Shown here: in pieces, positions 36,627 to 44,745 of the stretch | Layout of the letters: every line of letters starts with the position of its first letter | Numbering within the stretch: position 1 is the stretch's first letter | Source of the DNA: Pseudonocardia sp. 73-21 | Lineage (GTDB): Bacteria > Actinomycetota > Actinomycetes > Mycobacteriales > Pseudonocardiaceae | Length of the DNA stretch: 64,000 nucleotides | Assembly (NCBI RefSeq): GCF_001899645.1 | Contig: NZ_MKVV01000033.1 | Coordinates: 1 to 64,000, forward strand | Direction of reading: 5' to 3' | Made by a program: the position numbers and the translations under genes | Notes under the pieces: model-generated | The model's database searches: none | What the model was told of the DNA's origin: nothing | What the model saw: only the letters and a program-made list of their open reading frames with translations

Positions 36627-36656
36627 TTGACGTGCCTGCGCCCACCCAGACATTCT
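36627..36656 (+). promoter_or_regulatory. Putative promoter of the MaoC-crotonase-PaaK operon
   Basis: TTGACG at 36627-36632 is followed after 18 bases by CATTCT (36651-36656), about 50 bases upstream of the MaoC gene start. The -10 is weak (3 of 6). It lies back to back with the reverse promoter, each with the same -35 hexamer. Confidence 0.3.
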
Positions 36657-36708
36657 CCCGACCAAGGGGTTGGGCAAAACGTGGCCCCCCAGCGACACGG
36701 AGGTCGAC

Positions 36709-37101
36709 GTGGACGAAGGCGCAAAGGGGCGCACCCTGGCGGAGGCGGATCTGGCGGTCACACCGGAGCTGCTGGTCCGCCTGACCGGTGCGCTCGGAAC
36801 CGACAGCGGGGCACGAACCGCCACCCTGGTCCCCTCGTTCGCCGCGACGGTCGGAGGCGAGACCACGGTCGTGGACGGCTTGGGAATGGACCTGTCGCGG
36901 GCGCTGCTGGGCGGGCTCGGCTACGAGTGGGAGCGACCTTTCGTCGCGGGCGAGACCGTGCACGTCCGGGTCACTGTCGATGACGTGTTCACCAAGGGCT
37001 CCAACCAGTTTGGGGTGGTCGTCGCCGAGTACACGGGCAGCGACGGCGCCCTGGTGCAGCGCCAGTCGATCACCTTCGTCGAGAGGGTGGCCCAGGCGTG
37101 A
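36709..37101 (+). CDS. MaoC-like dehydratase, N-terminal-type subunit
   Basis: This 130-residue hotdog protein resembles the FAS1_DH/HadA-type subunit, which lacks the catalytic Asp-His pair and binds CoA in a heterodimer. YEWERPFVAGETVHVRVTVD and NQFGVVVAEYTGSDG are typical. It overlaps the next gene, which carries the catalytic motif, so the two form one hydratase. GTG 36709 has GGAGG 5 bases upstream; TTG 36670 is in frame but poor. Confidence 0.78.
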   Translation: MDEGAKGRTLAEADLAVTPELLVRLTGALGTDSGARTATLVPSFAATVGGETTVVDGLGMDLSRALLGGLGYEWERPFVAGETVHVRVTVDDVFTKGSNQFGVVVAEYTGSDGALVQRQSITFVERVAQA

Positions 37102-37454
37102 ATATCGAGGAGTGCACCCGAGGGCCGGTGAATCGGGTGCAGATCGCCCGGTACGCGGGCGCTGTCGACGACTACAACCCGGTGCACGTCGACGAGGAGT
37201 TCGCGAAGGCCGCCGGCCTGCCCTCTGTGATCGCGCACGGCCCGCTGACCATTGCCCTCGCTCTCGACGCCGTCGTCGCGCAGCTCGGCCCGGCTGCGTT
37301 GCGTTCGGCGACTGCCCGGCTATCAGCCCCGGTGTTTCCCGGCGATGTCTTGCTTGTCGTCCCCACGGACGCCGGCGTTGAGGTCAGGAAGGCCAGTGGA
37401 ACGGTCGTCGCTACGGTGGCGCTCACGCTCGCCCCGGCCGCGGACGGTGCCTGA
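37098..37454 (+). CDS. MaoC-like (R)-hydratase catalytic subunit
   Basis: The 118-residue protein has the hydratase-2 motif YAGAVDDYNPVHVDEEFAKA followed by GLPSVIAHG, with Asp and His of the catalytic dyad in DYNPVH. It should add or remove water at a trans-2-enoyl-CoA (or dienoyl/oxepin-derived CoA). It overlaps the upstream non-catalytic subunit (GTGA) and the downstream crotonase (TGATG). Confidence 0.82.
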   Translation: MNIEECTRGPVNRVQIARYAGAVDDYNPVHVDEEFAKAAGLPSVIAHGPLTIALALDAVVAQLGPAALRSATARLSAPVFPGDVLLVVPTDAGVEVRKASGTVVATVALTLAPAADGA

Positions 37455-38245
37455 TGGGCTACGAGCACCTCATGGTCGAGGAGCGCGCGGGCGGGGTCCG
37501 CGTGCTGACGTTGAACCGCCCGGACCGGCTCAACGCGTGGAACTCCCGGATGCGCTCGGAGATGCGTGATGCCGTCGAGGACGCCGCCGGTGACCCGCAG
37601 GTCCGGGTGCTGGTGCTGACCGGGGCCGGTCGCGGGTTCTCCGCGGGCGAGGACGTCAGCGAGATGGGCGACCTCACCGCGATGGGCACGCGCGGGTTCC
37701 GCGCACTGGCCCGTGGCATCCACGACGTGTTCGACACGGTCGAGGCCATGGAGGTGCCGGTCATCGCGGCGGTGGAGGGGGTCGCCGCGGGCGGCGGGTT
37801 CGAGCTCGCCCTGTCCTGCGACTTCCGGGTGGCCGGGGAGAGTGCCCGGTTCGTCATGCCCGAGGCCAAGGTCGGCCTGATCCCCGGCTCGGGCGGCTGC
37901 TCGAGGCTCGTTCGCCACGTCGGGCTGGGACGGGCGAAGGAGCTCGTGATGCTCGGCGGCACGCTGCGCGCGCCGCGAGCCCTGGAGCTGGGGCTGGCCA
38001 CCGAGGTGGTCGCCGACGGCGGCGCGCTGGAGGCCGCCGTCGCCATGGCCGGCCGGCTCGCCACGATGGCGCCACTGGCGCTGGGCATGGCCAAGCTCGT
38101 GCTCAACACCTGTACCGATGTCGACGCCGAGACCGGGCGCCAGCTGGAGCGGCTGGGGCAGAGCGTGCTCAAGACCACCGAGGACCACCGTGAGGGCGCG
38201 CTGGCATTCCTCGAGAAGCGCCCGCCGCAGTGGCAGGGCCGGTAG
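37454..38245 (+). CDS. Enoyl-CoA hydratase (crotonase)
   Basis: The 263-residue crotonase keeps both catalytic glutamates: the first in AAGGGFELALSCDF and the second in MPEAKVGLIPGSGG. GAGRGFSAGEDVSEM provides the oxyanion loop. It is therefore the crotonase here most likely to be a true hydratase, although PaaG/PaaF-type ring chemistry is possible given the PaaK and PaaA-like neighbours. It is coupled to the MaoC genes and lies 8 bases before the ligase start. Confidence 0.85.
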   Translation: MGYEHLMVEERAGGVRVLTLNRPDRLNAWNSRMRSEMRDAVEDAAGDPQVRVLVLTGAGRGFSAGEDVSEMGDLTAMGTRGFRALARGIHDVFDTVEAMEVPVIAAVEGVAAGGGFELALSCDFRVAGESARFVMPEAKVGLIPGSGGCSRLVRHVGLGRAKELVMLGGTLRAPRALELGLATEVVADGGALEAAVAMAGRLATMAPLALGMAKLVLNTCTDVDAETGRQLERLGQSVLKTTEDHREGALAFLEKRPPQWQGR

Positions 38246-38253
38246 GGGACACC

Positions 38254-39627
38254 ATGACCGCACCGGAGAAGGCCCGGTTCTGGAACGCGCCGACCCAGAC
38301 CGCCCCGCGCGAGACGCTCGACGCGCTGCACCTCGAACGCATCCGCCACCTCGTCGGCTGGGCCTACGAGAACTCGCCGCTGCACCGTCGCATCTACGAC
38401 GCGGCCGGGGTCAAGCCCGCTGACATCCGCACCTGGGACGACTACCACCACAAGCTGCCCTTCACCGACAAGCCACACTACGTGGCCGACCAGGAAGCCA
38501 GCGCCGACGGGTTTGGCGGCATCGCCCGCGGGCCGGAGACGTGGCAGCAGTACTTCCACACCACCGGCACCACCGGCCGGTTCCTCAACGAGGCCTTCAC
38601 CCACTACGAGCTGCACAAGGCGGGGTCGCAGTACTGCTACGGCATGTGGGACCACGGGATCCGGCCGTCGGACTCGATGTACTTCTGCTTCGACTTCGGT
38701 ATGTGGATCGGGCTCTGGAGCTTCTACTGGGGCGCCCGCAACCTCGGGCTGACGATCGTCTCCGGCGGCGGGGCGACCGGTGTGCAGCGCGTCCGGCAGA
38801 TCCTGGAGCGGCGGCCCACCGTCGTCTGCGGCACGCCTACCTACCTGCTGCACCTCGCCGAGGTGGCCAAGCGCGAGGGCCTCGACGTCCGCGACGCCGG
38901 GGTGCGCATGCTCGCCGGTGGCGGCGAGGCCGGCTTCTCCATCCCCGCCACCCGCGACCAGCTGAAGCGGGCGTGGGGGGCCGAGCAGGTCTATGACGCC
39001 TACGGCGTGGGCGAGGCACTGTTCATCGGCCAGTCCTGCAACGAGTGGGGCGGCGGGGTGCACGTGATCGAGGACGTCTGCCACTCCTACTCCGTCGACC
39101 CGGCGTCCGGCGAGCCTGTCACGTCGTCGGACGCGGTGGGCGAGCACGTGCTGACCAGCTACACGCATTTCGCGCAGCCGTTCATCAAGTACCGCACCCA
39201 CGACCTGGTGCGCATCGACGATGCCCCCGACCACGGCTGCGGCTGGACGTGGAAGCACATGCCCGGCACCGTGCTCGGCCGCGCCGACTTCATGGTCACC
39301 ATCCGTGGCGTCAACGTCTACCCGACGGCTGTGGAGAACCTGGTCGGCGAGGTGGCGGGCCTGTCCAACCACTACGAGCTGCACATCAGCCGTGTCGACG
39401 GGATGGACCGCATGCTCGTGAAGGTGGAGGCCGCGACCCCGGGAGCCGAGGCGGCGGACCTGGGCCGCGCGCTCGGTGGGCACCTCCGCGAGAGCCTCGG
39501 CGTCCGGCTCGAGACCGAGGTCCTCCCGAGTGGGGCGCTGCCGCGCTACGAGCTGAAGACCAAGCGGATCTTCGACAGCCGGTCGGTCGACGAGCGGCCC
39601 ACCGTGACGTTGGGAGGGAACCTGTGA
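38254..39627 (+). CDS. PaaK-like phenylacetate-CoA ligase family protein
   Basis: The 457-residue protein has the PaaK plan. It lacks the N-terminal extension of FadD ligases, and shows YENSPLHRRIYDAAGVKPAD, the P-loop QYFHTTGTTGRF, YGVGEALFIG, YRTHDLVRID and VTIRGVNVYPTAVENLV. PaaK enzymes activate aryl-acetic or aromatic acids to CoA esters. It probably supplies the substrate for the divergent PaaA-like oxygenase. ATG 38254 has GGGGA upstream. It overlaps the following small gene by 4 bases. Confidence 0.85.
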   Translation: MTAPEKARFWNAPTQTAPRETLDALHLERIRHLVGWAYENSPLHRRIYDAAGVKPADIRTWDDYHHKLPFTDKPHYVADQEASADGFGGIARGPETWQQYFHTTGTTGRFLNEAFTHYELHKAGSQYCYGMWDHGIRPSDSMYFCFDFGMWIGLWSFYWGARNLGLTIVSGGGATGVQRVRQILERRPTVVCGTPTYLLHLAEVAKREGLDVRDAGVRMLAGGGEAGFSIPATRDQLKRAWGAEQVYDAYGVGEALFIGQSCNEWGGGVHVIEDVCHSYSVDPASGEPVTSSDAVGEHVLTSYTHFAQPFIKYRTHDLVRIDDAPDHGCGWTWKHMPGTVLGRADFMVTIRGVNVYPTAVENLVGEVAGLSNHYELHISRVDGMDRMLVKVEAATPGAEAADLGRALGGHLRESLGVRLETEVLPSGALPRYELKTKRIFDSRSVDERPTVTLGGNL

Positions 39628-39869
39628 CGACCGTGCAGACGCCGGCGCAGGCGGCCCCGCCGGTGCTCGGGTTCCTGCCCGACCTCCAGCGCGAACGGCT
39701 CGTCGCCCTGCGGGCGGGCCTGCTGTCCGAGCAGGCCGCCGCGGTCAGCCCGGCCGTTGGGAGGGCGCTGGAGATGGCCGACGCGTACCTGTTCCTCGCC
39801 CTGGGCTACCTGGGCCACACCGACGAGCTGTTCCCGGGGGAGTCGGGTCCGGAGGCGTCGCCGCCGTGA
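39624..39869 (+). CDS. Small protein of unknown function, PaaK operon
   Basis: The 81-residue protein is mostly helical (DLQRERLVALRAGLLSEQAA, RALEMADAYLFLALGYLGHT). It has no recognised domain and one mildly hydrophobic helix that is too polar for a membrane span. GTG 39624 overlaps the ligase stop, so it is co-translated. It may be a chaperone or subunit for the operon enzymes. Confidence 0.55.
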   Translation: MTTVQTPAQAAPPVLGFLPDLQRERLVALRAGLLSEQAAAVSPAVGRALEMADAYLFLALGYLGHTDELFPGESGPEASPP

Positions 39870-39909
39870 CATCAGCCCGCGCCGAGATGGACCGCTCAGG
39901 TCCCGGGAG

Positions 39910-40510
39910 CGGATGAGTGGGCGGGGTCGTCTCGCGCACGAGGTCGTGGCGGTGCAGTCGCAGAGCCTCGTCGAGTGCCTCGCCGTCGCGGTGACGTACC
40001 GCGGACACGATCCCCCGGTGTACATCGATGTTGTGCCGCAGGAGGTCATCGGTGCCGCCGACAAGGACCGCCCGCACGAGGCCGGCGTCGATCAACGTCA
40101 CGAAGGTCTCGTGCACGTCGGCGAGTACGGCGAGTCGCGACGCCCGGGCCAGCGCCCGGTGCAGGCGCAGGTTGGCCGCGAGGTAGCCCCGCCGCGTCGG
40201 TGGCGCGATGCATCTCGTCGAGCGCCCCAGTCCATGTCGCGCATGTCCTCGGGCCCGGCGCGGTCGAGGGCCATCCTGGTGAGCAGGTCCTCGAGATGGG
40301 AGCGGGCCTCGAACAGCTCCGACGGATCGCGGCCGGTGTCGGAGAACCACAGGTCGAGCCTGCCCAGCCGGGCGTGTGGGGCAGGGAGGCGACGAACTCC
40401 CGCCGCCCGGTACGGACCTCGACCAGCCCACGGTCGCGCAGGATCCGCAGTCCCAGCGTCGTGCCCACCGCCAAGGCCATGCCCGCCAGGACGATCGAGT
40501 GCACACCCAC
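39910..40510 (-). pseudogene. GntR/FadR-type (FCD) regulator, broken
   Basis: One frame gives GLRILRDRGLVEVRTGRREF, the end of a GntR winged helix. A second gives YLAANLRLHRALARASRLAV and NIDVHRGIVSAVRHRDGEAL with LRLHRHDLV, the FCD effector domain. Between them the frame changes at least twice, and the first helices of the DNA-binding domain are unrecognisable. It cannot encode a working regulator. It faces the PaaK operon and was probably the regulator of the degraded cluster to its right. Confidence 0.62.
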
Positions 40511-40674
40511 GCGATCGCGCTCACCCTCCCCGTCCTGTCCGGCCACCCCGGCCGGTGGCCCCTGGACGGAGCGGATCGACGAGACTAGCGCCCGCATCCT
40601 GCTCGCCGGGCGCCCGTACGGGGAGATCGACAACCGGTGCTGGTCGGCGGAGCGCCGTCTGGCCGCTTGGCCGA

Positions 40675-41321
40675 GTGGACGTCGAGGGCATGGCGGCGCA
40701 GCTCGTATCGCCGATCCCTGTGACGCTGTGTCACGGCGAGCCCGCCGACGGGACCGTCGTGCTGGCCGCCGCCCAGAACGAGTTCTTCGCGGAGCTGGTC
40801 GGGCCGGGCGGCGGCCAGCTGTTCGGCCTGGGTGCCGTCACAGCGGCCTGGGGATCGGGTTCGACGTGGGGATGCCGGGCGAGGCCGCTGCCGCGTCGGC
40901 AGCCCTGCTCATCAGCCGGGAGCGGCGGCCCGGGATGCGGCTGTGCCTCGCCCACGCCGGCGGGGCACTGCCGGCGGTGCTGCCCCGCCTCGACCGCGGG
41001 GAGCTGCTCGTAGGCCGCGCGGGCGAGCGCCTACCCACGGTGCGTGCCCGGGACCTGTGGTGCGACTCGCTGGCCTACGACGCCGACAGCCTGAGGCGTG
41101 CGGTCGCCCGGTTCGGTCCCGGTCACGTCGTGCTGGGCACCGGCTACCCGTTCGCCGCGCTGGAGACCCCTGCGTGGCCGGCCTCGACGGCCTCGACGAC
41201 GACCTGCGCAGATCCCATCGGTCGTGACAACGCACTGGACATGATCGCCGCCATCTACCGGGATAGCGCGGTCCACGACACGGGAGGCCCCTCGTGGGCG
41301 AGATCCTCGGCCTCGGCCTGA
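40675..41321 (+). pseudogene. Amidohydrolase (ACMSD-like decarboxylase) remnant
   Basis: Frame pieces read VDVEGMAAQLVSPIPVTLCH, AAAQNEFFAELVGPGG, LCLAHAGGALPAVLPRLDRG and LWCDSLAYDADSLRRAVARF with GPGHVVLGTGYPFA. These are the middle and C-terminal parts of an ACMSD-like amidohydrolase of aromatic catabolism. The N-terminal metal-binding H-x-H region is missing, and two or three frameshifts lie near 40845, 41170 and 41215. Confidence 0.62.
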
Positions 41322-42190
41322 CGCACTGCCCGCCGCTCGCGGTCACCGACGAGCACATGGCCGACATCCTGCGGCACGCTCTCGGATCCGGACATCCCTG
41401 CCGAGCAGAAGGACCCGGCGAACTGGCCGGAGCGGATGCGCACTGACTGGGGCGACGACGGCGGCACTGCGGCCGCGACACGGCACCGCGCCGAGCTGGC
41501 CGCCGGATGGCGAGGTGCCGCGAGGCCCTCGACGCGTTCGCGCCCGACGTCGTCCTGGTATCGGGCGACGACCAGTACGAGACCTTCCGCGAGGAGGTCG
41601 TGCCGTCGTTCTGCCTGATGGCCTACGAGGATATGGAGATCCGGCGGCCGGAACCGGCCGGCTCGCGCGGGGTGCCCAACCCGTGGGGCCGCCCGTTCGA
41701 CATGCCGATGCTGATGCGCCGCGCTCCCGATATCGGCCGGGAGGTCGCGTGTCGCCTGCTCGACGCCGGGTTCGACATCGCCTACTCCTACCGCAAGCCC
41801 GAGGGCGTGCCGTTCCCGCACGCGATGGCCAACACTCAGCTCGACCACGACAACGCCGGCACCGAGTTCCCCTACCCCGTGCTGCGGATGGCGGTGAACT
41901 GCTAGGGCTGGCGCGTGACCGCCGGCAAGGGCGCCATCGCGAAGTTCGCCGACATCGCGACCGAGCGGCTGGACCCGCCTGGCCCCACACCGGCGCGCTG
42001 CTACGCGCTCGGCGCGGCAGTGCATCGGCGTTGGGCGACGGGCCGCACCGGGTGGCGCTGGTCGCGTCGTCGAGCTGGTGGCACGCGTTCCTCGTCGACC
42101 GGAACTGGCACCTGCGCCCCGACACCGCCGCTGACCGCGCCCTCTACGAGTCCCTGGCCGCGGGTGATGTTCGAGGGGAGCAAGTCATGA
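41294..42190 (+). pseudogene. LigB-type extradiol dioxygenase, broken
   Basis: Pieces read GEILGLGLTHCPPLAVTDEH from GTG 41294, then CREALDAFAPDVVLVSGDDQ, EVVPSFCLMAYEDMEIRRPE and PFPHAMANTQLDHDNAGTEF, a stop at 41903, and finally VALVASSSWWHAFLVDRNWH. This is a class III (LigB/DODA-type) ring-cleavage dioxygenase. At least three shifts and one internal stop interrupt it. It overlaps the amidohydrolase remnant and the hydrolase remnant, so the cluster was once an operon. Confidence 0.68.
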
Positions 42191-42480
42191 ACACCACCGT
42201 GGTGGCCACCGAGCTGGCCGGGAAGTTCGTCGACGTCGGCGGGATCCGCACCGTTACCTGGAGGCCGGGGCCAGCGCGCGGACCGTCGTGCTGCTGCACG
42301 GGTCGGGCCCGGGGTGAGCGCGTGGCCGGACGGGGCGGCTCACCATGCCGGTGCTGGCCCGGGACTACCGGGTGCTGGCCCCGGAGATGGTGGGCTACGG
42401 CGCCAGCCGCGGCCCGCCGACATCCGTTTCGGTGTGGCCACCTGGCCCCGCAAGACCCTCGGATGGGACAGCCCGGCCCA
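42187..42480 (+). pseudogene. Meta-cleavage-product hydrolase, truncated
   Basis: From ATG 42187 the sequence reads VVATELAGKFVDVGGIRTVT, then in other frames VLLHGSGPG and MPVLARDYRVLAPEMVGYGA. This matches the N-terminal third of BphD/HsaD-type C-C hydrolases, including the HGSGPG oxyanion motif. The catalytic Ser-Asp-His regions are absent and two frameshifts occur. An inverted repeat follows at 42523. Confidence 0.6.
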
Positions 42481-42522
42481 GCGCCTCGCCATGCTCCTCC
42501 GCACCAGGGCCAGGACACCAGT

Positions 42523-42577
42523 GTTGCGATGATCCCCAGAATCCGCCCACACACTCAACTGCCACGATCGTCGCAAC
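42523..42577. repeat. 12-bp inverted repeat after the truncated hydrolase
   Basis: GTTGCGATGATC (42523-42534) and GATCGTCGCAAC (42566-42577) pair at 11 of 12 positions with a 31-base loop. It lies where the hydrolase remnant stops and before the convergent GntR stop. It may be a leftover insertion-sequence end that deleted the hydrolase, or a bidirectional terminator-like stem. Confidence 0.4.
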
Positions 42578-42604
42578 GCGGTCAGGCCGCCCTCGCCGCG
42601 GCGT

Positions 42605-43312
42605 TCACCGAGCGGTCGTGTCGCTGACCGGTGCGGGCATTCGGGTCAGCGTCCGCAGCGAAGCCGAGCCGCCACCGAGCCAGCCGGCCAGCGATCGCCC
42701 GGCGTCGACCACGTGGCGCTCGGCGACGGTCCGCGACCGGGCCGCATCGCCCTCGGCGAGGGCGGTGATGAGGTCGTCGTGGTCGGCCAGCGAGTGGTCC
42801 TCCTGGGCGGGCATGAGCTCGAAGAAATTGGACGGGACGACGCGCACGGCCTGCCGGATCTGGGCCTCCAGTCGGGGTGATCCGGCGGCCAGGTGGATGC
42901 GGCGGTGCAGCCGCCAGTTGGCGTCGACGATCGCGGCGCTGCCGGCGCTCGTCGCCACCTCGCAGGCCAGCGACCGGAGCTCGGCAACCCCCGCGGGGTC
43001 GATGCGCTCGGCCGCCCACTCGGCGGCCTTGCCGGCCAGCGCGCCGAGGATCGCGAAGCTGTCGAGCACGTCCTGCGGACCGATGCCGACGACCGTGACC
43101 CCGCTGCGCGGCGCGACGCGAACGAGTCCCTCGAACGACAGTTCCAGCAGCGCCTCCCGGACGGGGGTGCGGCTGGTGGCGAACTCCTCGGTGATCGCGT
43201 CGATGTCCACCCGGCTGCCCGCGGGCAGGACCCCGGTGAGGATCCGGTCCCGCAGTTCGCGGGCGGCCCGTTCCCGGACGGTCCCGGAGATGCCGAAGTC
43301 ACGTCGCGTCAC
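42605..43312 (-). CDS. GntR family regulator (FadR/FCD subfamily)
   Basis: The 235-residue regulator has a complete winged helix (RERAARELRDRILTGVLPAG, EEFATSRTPVREALLELSFE, GLVRVAPRSGVTVV) and an FCD domain with the metal-binding histidine pattern (NWRLHRRIHLAAGS, DHDDLITALAEGD, ERHVVDAGRSL). It is divergent from the monooxygenase-lyase operon, and a 10-bp inverted repeat sits between them. It should repress that operon until an acid ligand binds. Confidence 0.85.
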   Translation of the reverse strand: MTRRDFGISGTVRERAARELRDRILTGVLPAGSRVDIDAITEEFATSRTPVREALLELSFEGLVRVAPRSGVTVVGIGPQDVLDSFAILGALAGKAAEWAAERIDPAGVAELRSLACEVATSAGSAAIVDANWRLHRRIHLAAGSPRLEAQIRQAVRVVPSNFFELMPAQEDHSLADHDDLITALAEGDAARSRTVAERHVVDAGRSLAGWLGGGSASLRTLTRMPAPVSDTTAR

Positions 43313-43323
43313 GCGGTCACACT

Positions 43324-43357
43324 ACATCTGATACTTGAAATCTGGCATATCAGATGT
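43324..43357. promoter_or_regulatory. GntR operator: 10-bp inverted repeat
   Basis: ACATCTGATA (43324-43333) and TATCAGATGT (43348-43357) are exact reverse complements separated by 14 bases. They lie 12 bases upstream of both the GntR start and the monooxygenase start, in an AT-rich island. FCD-type GntR proteins bind palindromes of this kind, so this is very probably the site of autoregulation and operon control. Confidence 0.7.
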
Positions 43358-43369
43358 GAGAGTGCAGGG

Positions 43370-44719
43370 ATGGCTCCACGCACCGACAAGATGTCGCTCG
43401 TCGCGTTCATGCAGGCCGGCAGTACCTCGGTGTACGCAGGGTCGTGGCGACACCCCGCCACCGAGCACGGCTACCTCGACGCCTCGTACTACGCCAAGAT
43501 CGGGCGCCAGCTCGAGGAGGGCTGCTTCGACCTGATGTTCTTCGACGACCGGCTCGCGATGCCGGGCATCTACGGCGGGTCGGTGGCCGAGGCCGTGCGG
43601 CACGGAGCCAGGCCGGTCAAGCTGGACCTCTCGGTCGTGCTGGGGGTGCTGGCGCAGGCGACGTCGAGGATCGGGCTGGGTGCCACCTACTCCACCACCT
43701 ACTACCCGCCGTTCCACGTGGCGCGCACGTTCGCCACGCTGGACCACCTCTCCGGTGGTCGGGCCGCGTGGAACGTCGTGACCTCGGTCAACGACAGCGA
43801 AGCGCAGAACTTCGGCGTCCACGCCCACCTCGGTCACGACGCCCGCTACGACCGCGCCGACGAGTTCCTCGACGCCGTGGCCGGACTGTGGGACACCTGG
43901 GAGGACGGCGCGGTCGTCCACGACCGGGAGGGCGGGGTCTACGCCGACCCGTCGAAGGTCCACGAGCTCAACCACCACGGCGAGTACTTCGACGTCCGCG
44001 GGCCGCTGACGGTGCCACGCACGCCCCAGGGACGCCCGGTGATCATCCAAGCCGGGTCGTCGGGCCGCGGCCGGGAGTTCGCGTCGCGCTGGGCCGACCT
44101 GATCTTCACCGGCGACCCGGGCGTCGAGGTCGCGCGCAGCCACTACGCCGACCAGAAGGAGCGCATCGCAGCGGCCGGGCGCGATCCGGGCTCGGTGAAG
44201 CTGTGCCCGATGGCCTACGCGGTGGTGGGGGAGTCCGAGGCGCATGCCAAGGAGCGCGAGCAGGTGTTCCTGAACGACCTGGTGCACCCCATGGCGTCGC
44301 TGACCCTGCTCTCCGAGCTGATGAACTACGACTTCTCGGTGCACGACCTCGACGACCCGGTCACCGACGAGCTGATCGGGTCCGTCTCGGGCATCCGCGG
44401 CCTGGTGCAGAACCTGCGCACGCACATCGGCGGCGATACCGTCACCGTCCGGGACCTCGCCGGGCACCGTGCCACGCTGCTGCAGGGCCCGCGGTTCGTG
44501 GGCACCGGCCCGCAGGTGGCCGACCAGATGGCGGAGTGGTTCCACGGCGGCGCGTGCGACGGGTTCGTGCTCGCGGCGACGCACCTGCCCGGGGCGTTCG
44601 AGGACGTGACGCGCATGGTGGTGCCGCACCTGCAGCGCCGCGGCCTCTTCCGCACCGCCTACGGCGGCCCGACGCTGCGCCACCACCTCGGTCTCGAACG
44701 CCCCACCGCCGTCGTCTGA
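43370..44719 (+). CDS. NtaA/SnaA/DszA-type flavin-dependent monooxygenase
   Basis: The 449-residue luciferase-family enzyme has AGSWRHPATEHGYLDASYYA, LEEGCFDLMFFDDRLAMP, ATYSTTYYPPFHVARTFATL and GGRAAWNVVTSVND, all characteristic of the two-component FMNH2-dependent NtaA/SnaA/DszA group. It needs a separate flavin reductase, not found in this window. It leads an operon of citrate-lyase-like and CoA-transferase genes and probably oxygenates the starting substrate. ATG 43370 has GCAGGGA directly before it. Confidence 0.85.
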   Translation: MAPRTDKMSLVAFMQAGSTSVYAGSWRHPATEHGYLDASYYAKIGRQLEEGCFDLMFFDDRLAMPGIYGGSVAEAVRHGARPVKLDLSVVLGVLAQATSRIGLGATYSTTYYPPFHVARTFATLDHLSGGRAAWNVVTSVNDSEAQNFGVHAHLGHDARYDRADEFLDAVAGLWDTWEDGAVVHDREGGVYADPSKVHELNHHGEYFDVRGPLTVPRTPQGRPVIIQAGSSGRGREFASRWADLIFTGDPGVEVARSHYADQKERIAAAGRDPGSVKLCPMAYAVVGESEAHAKEREQVFLNDLVHPMASLTLLSELMNYDFSVHDLDDPVTDELIGSVSGIRGLVQNLRTHIGGDTVTVRDLAGHRATLLQGPRFVGTGPQVADQMAEWFHGGACDGFVLAATHLPGAFEDVTRMVVPHLQRRGLFRTAYGGPTLRHHLGLERPTAVV

Positions 44720-44745
44720 CCGTGCTCGCCCGAGAGGAACCCCGC

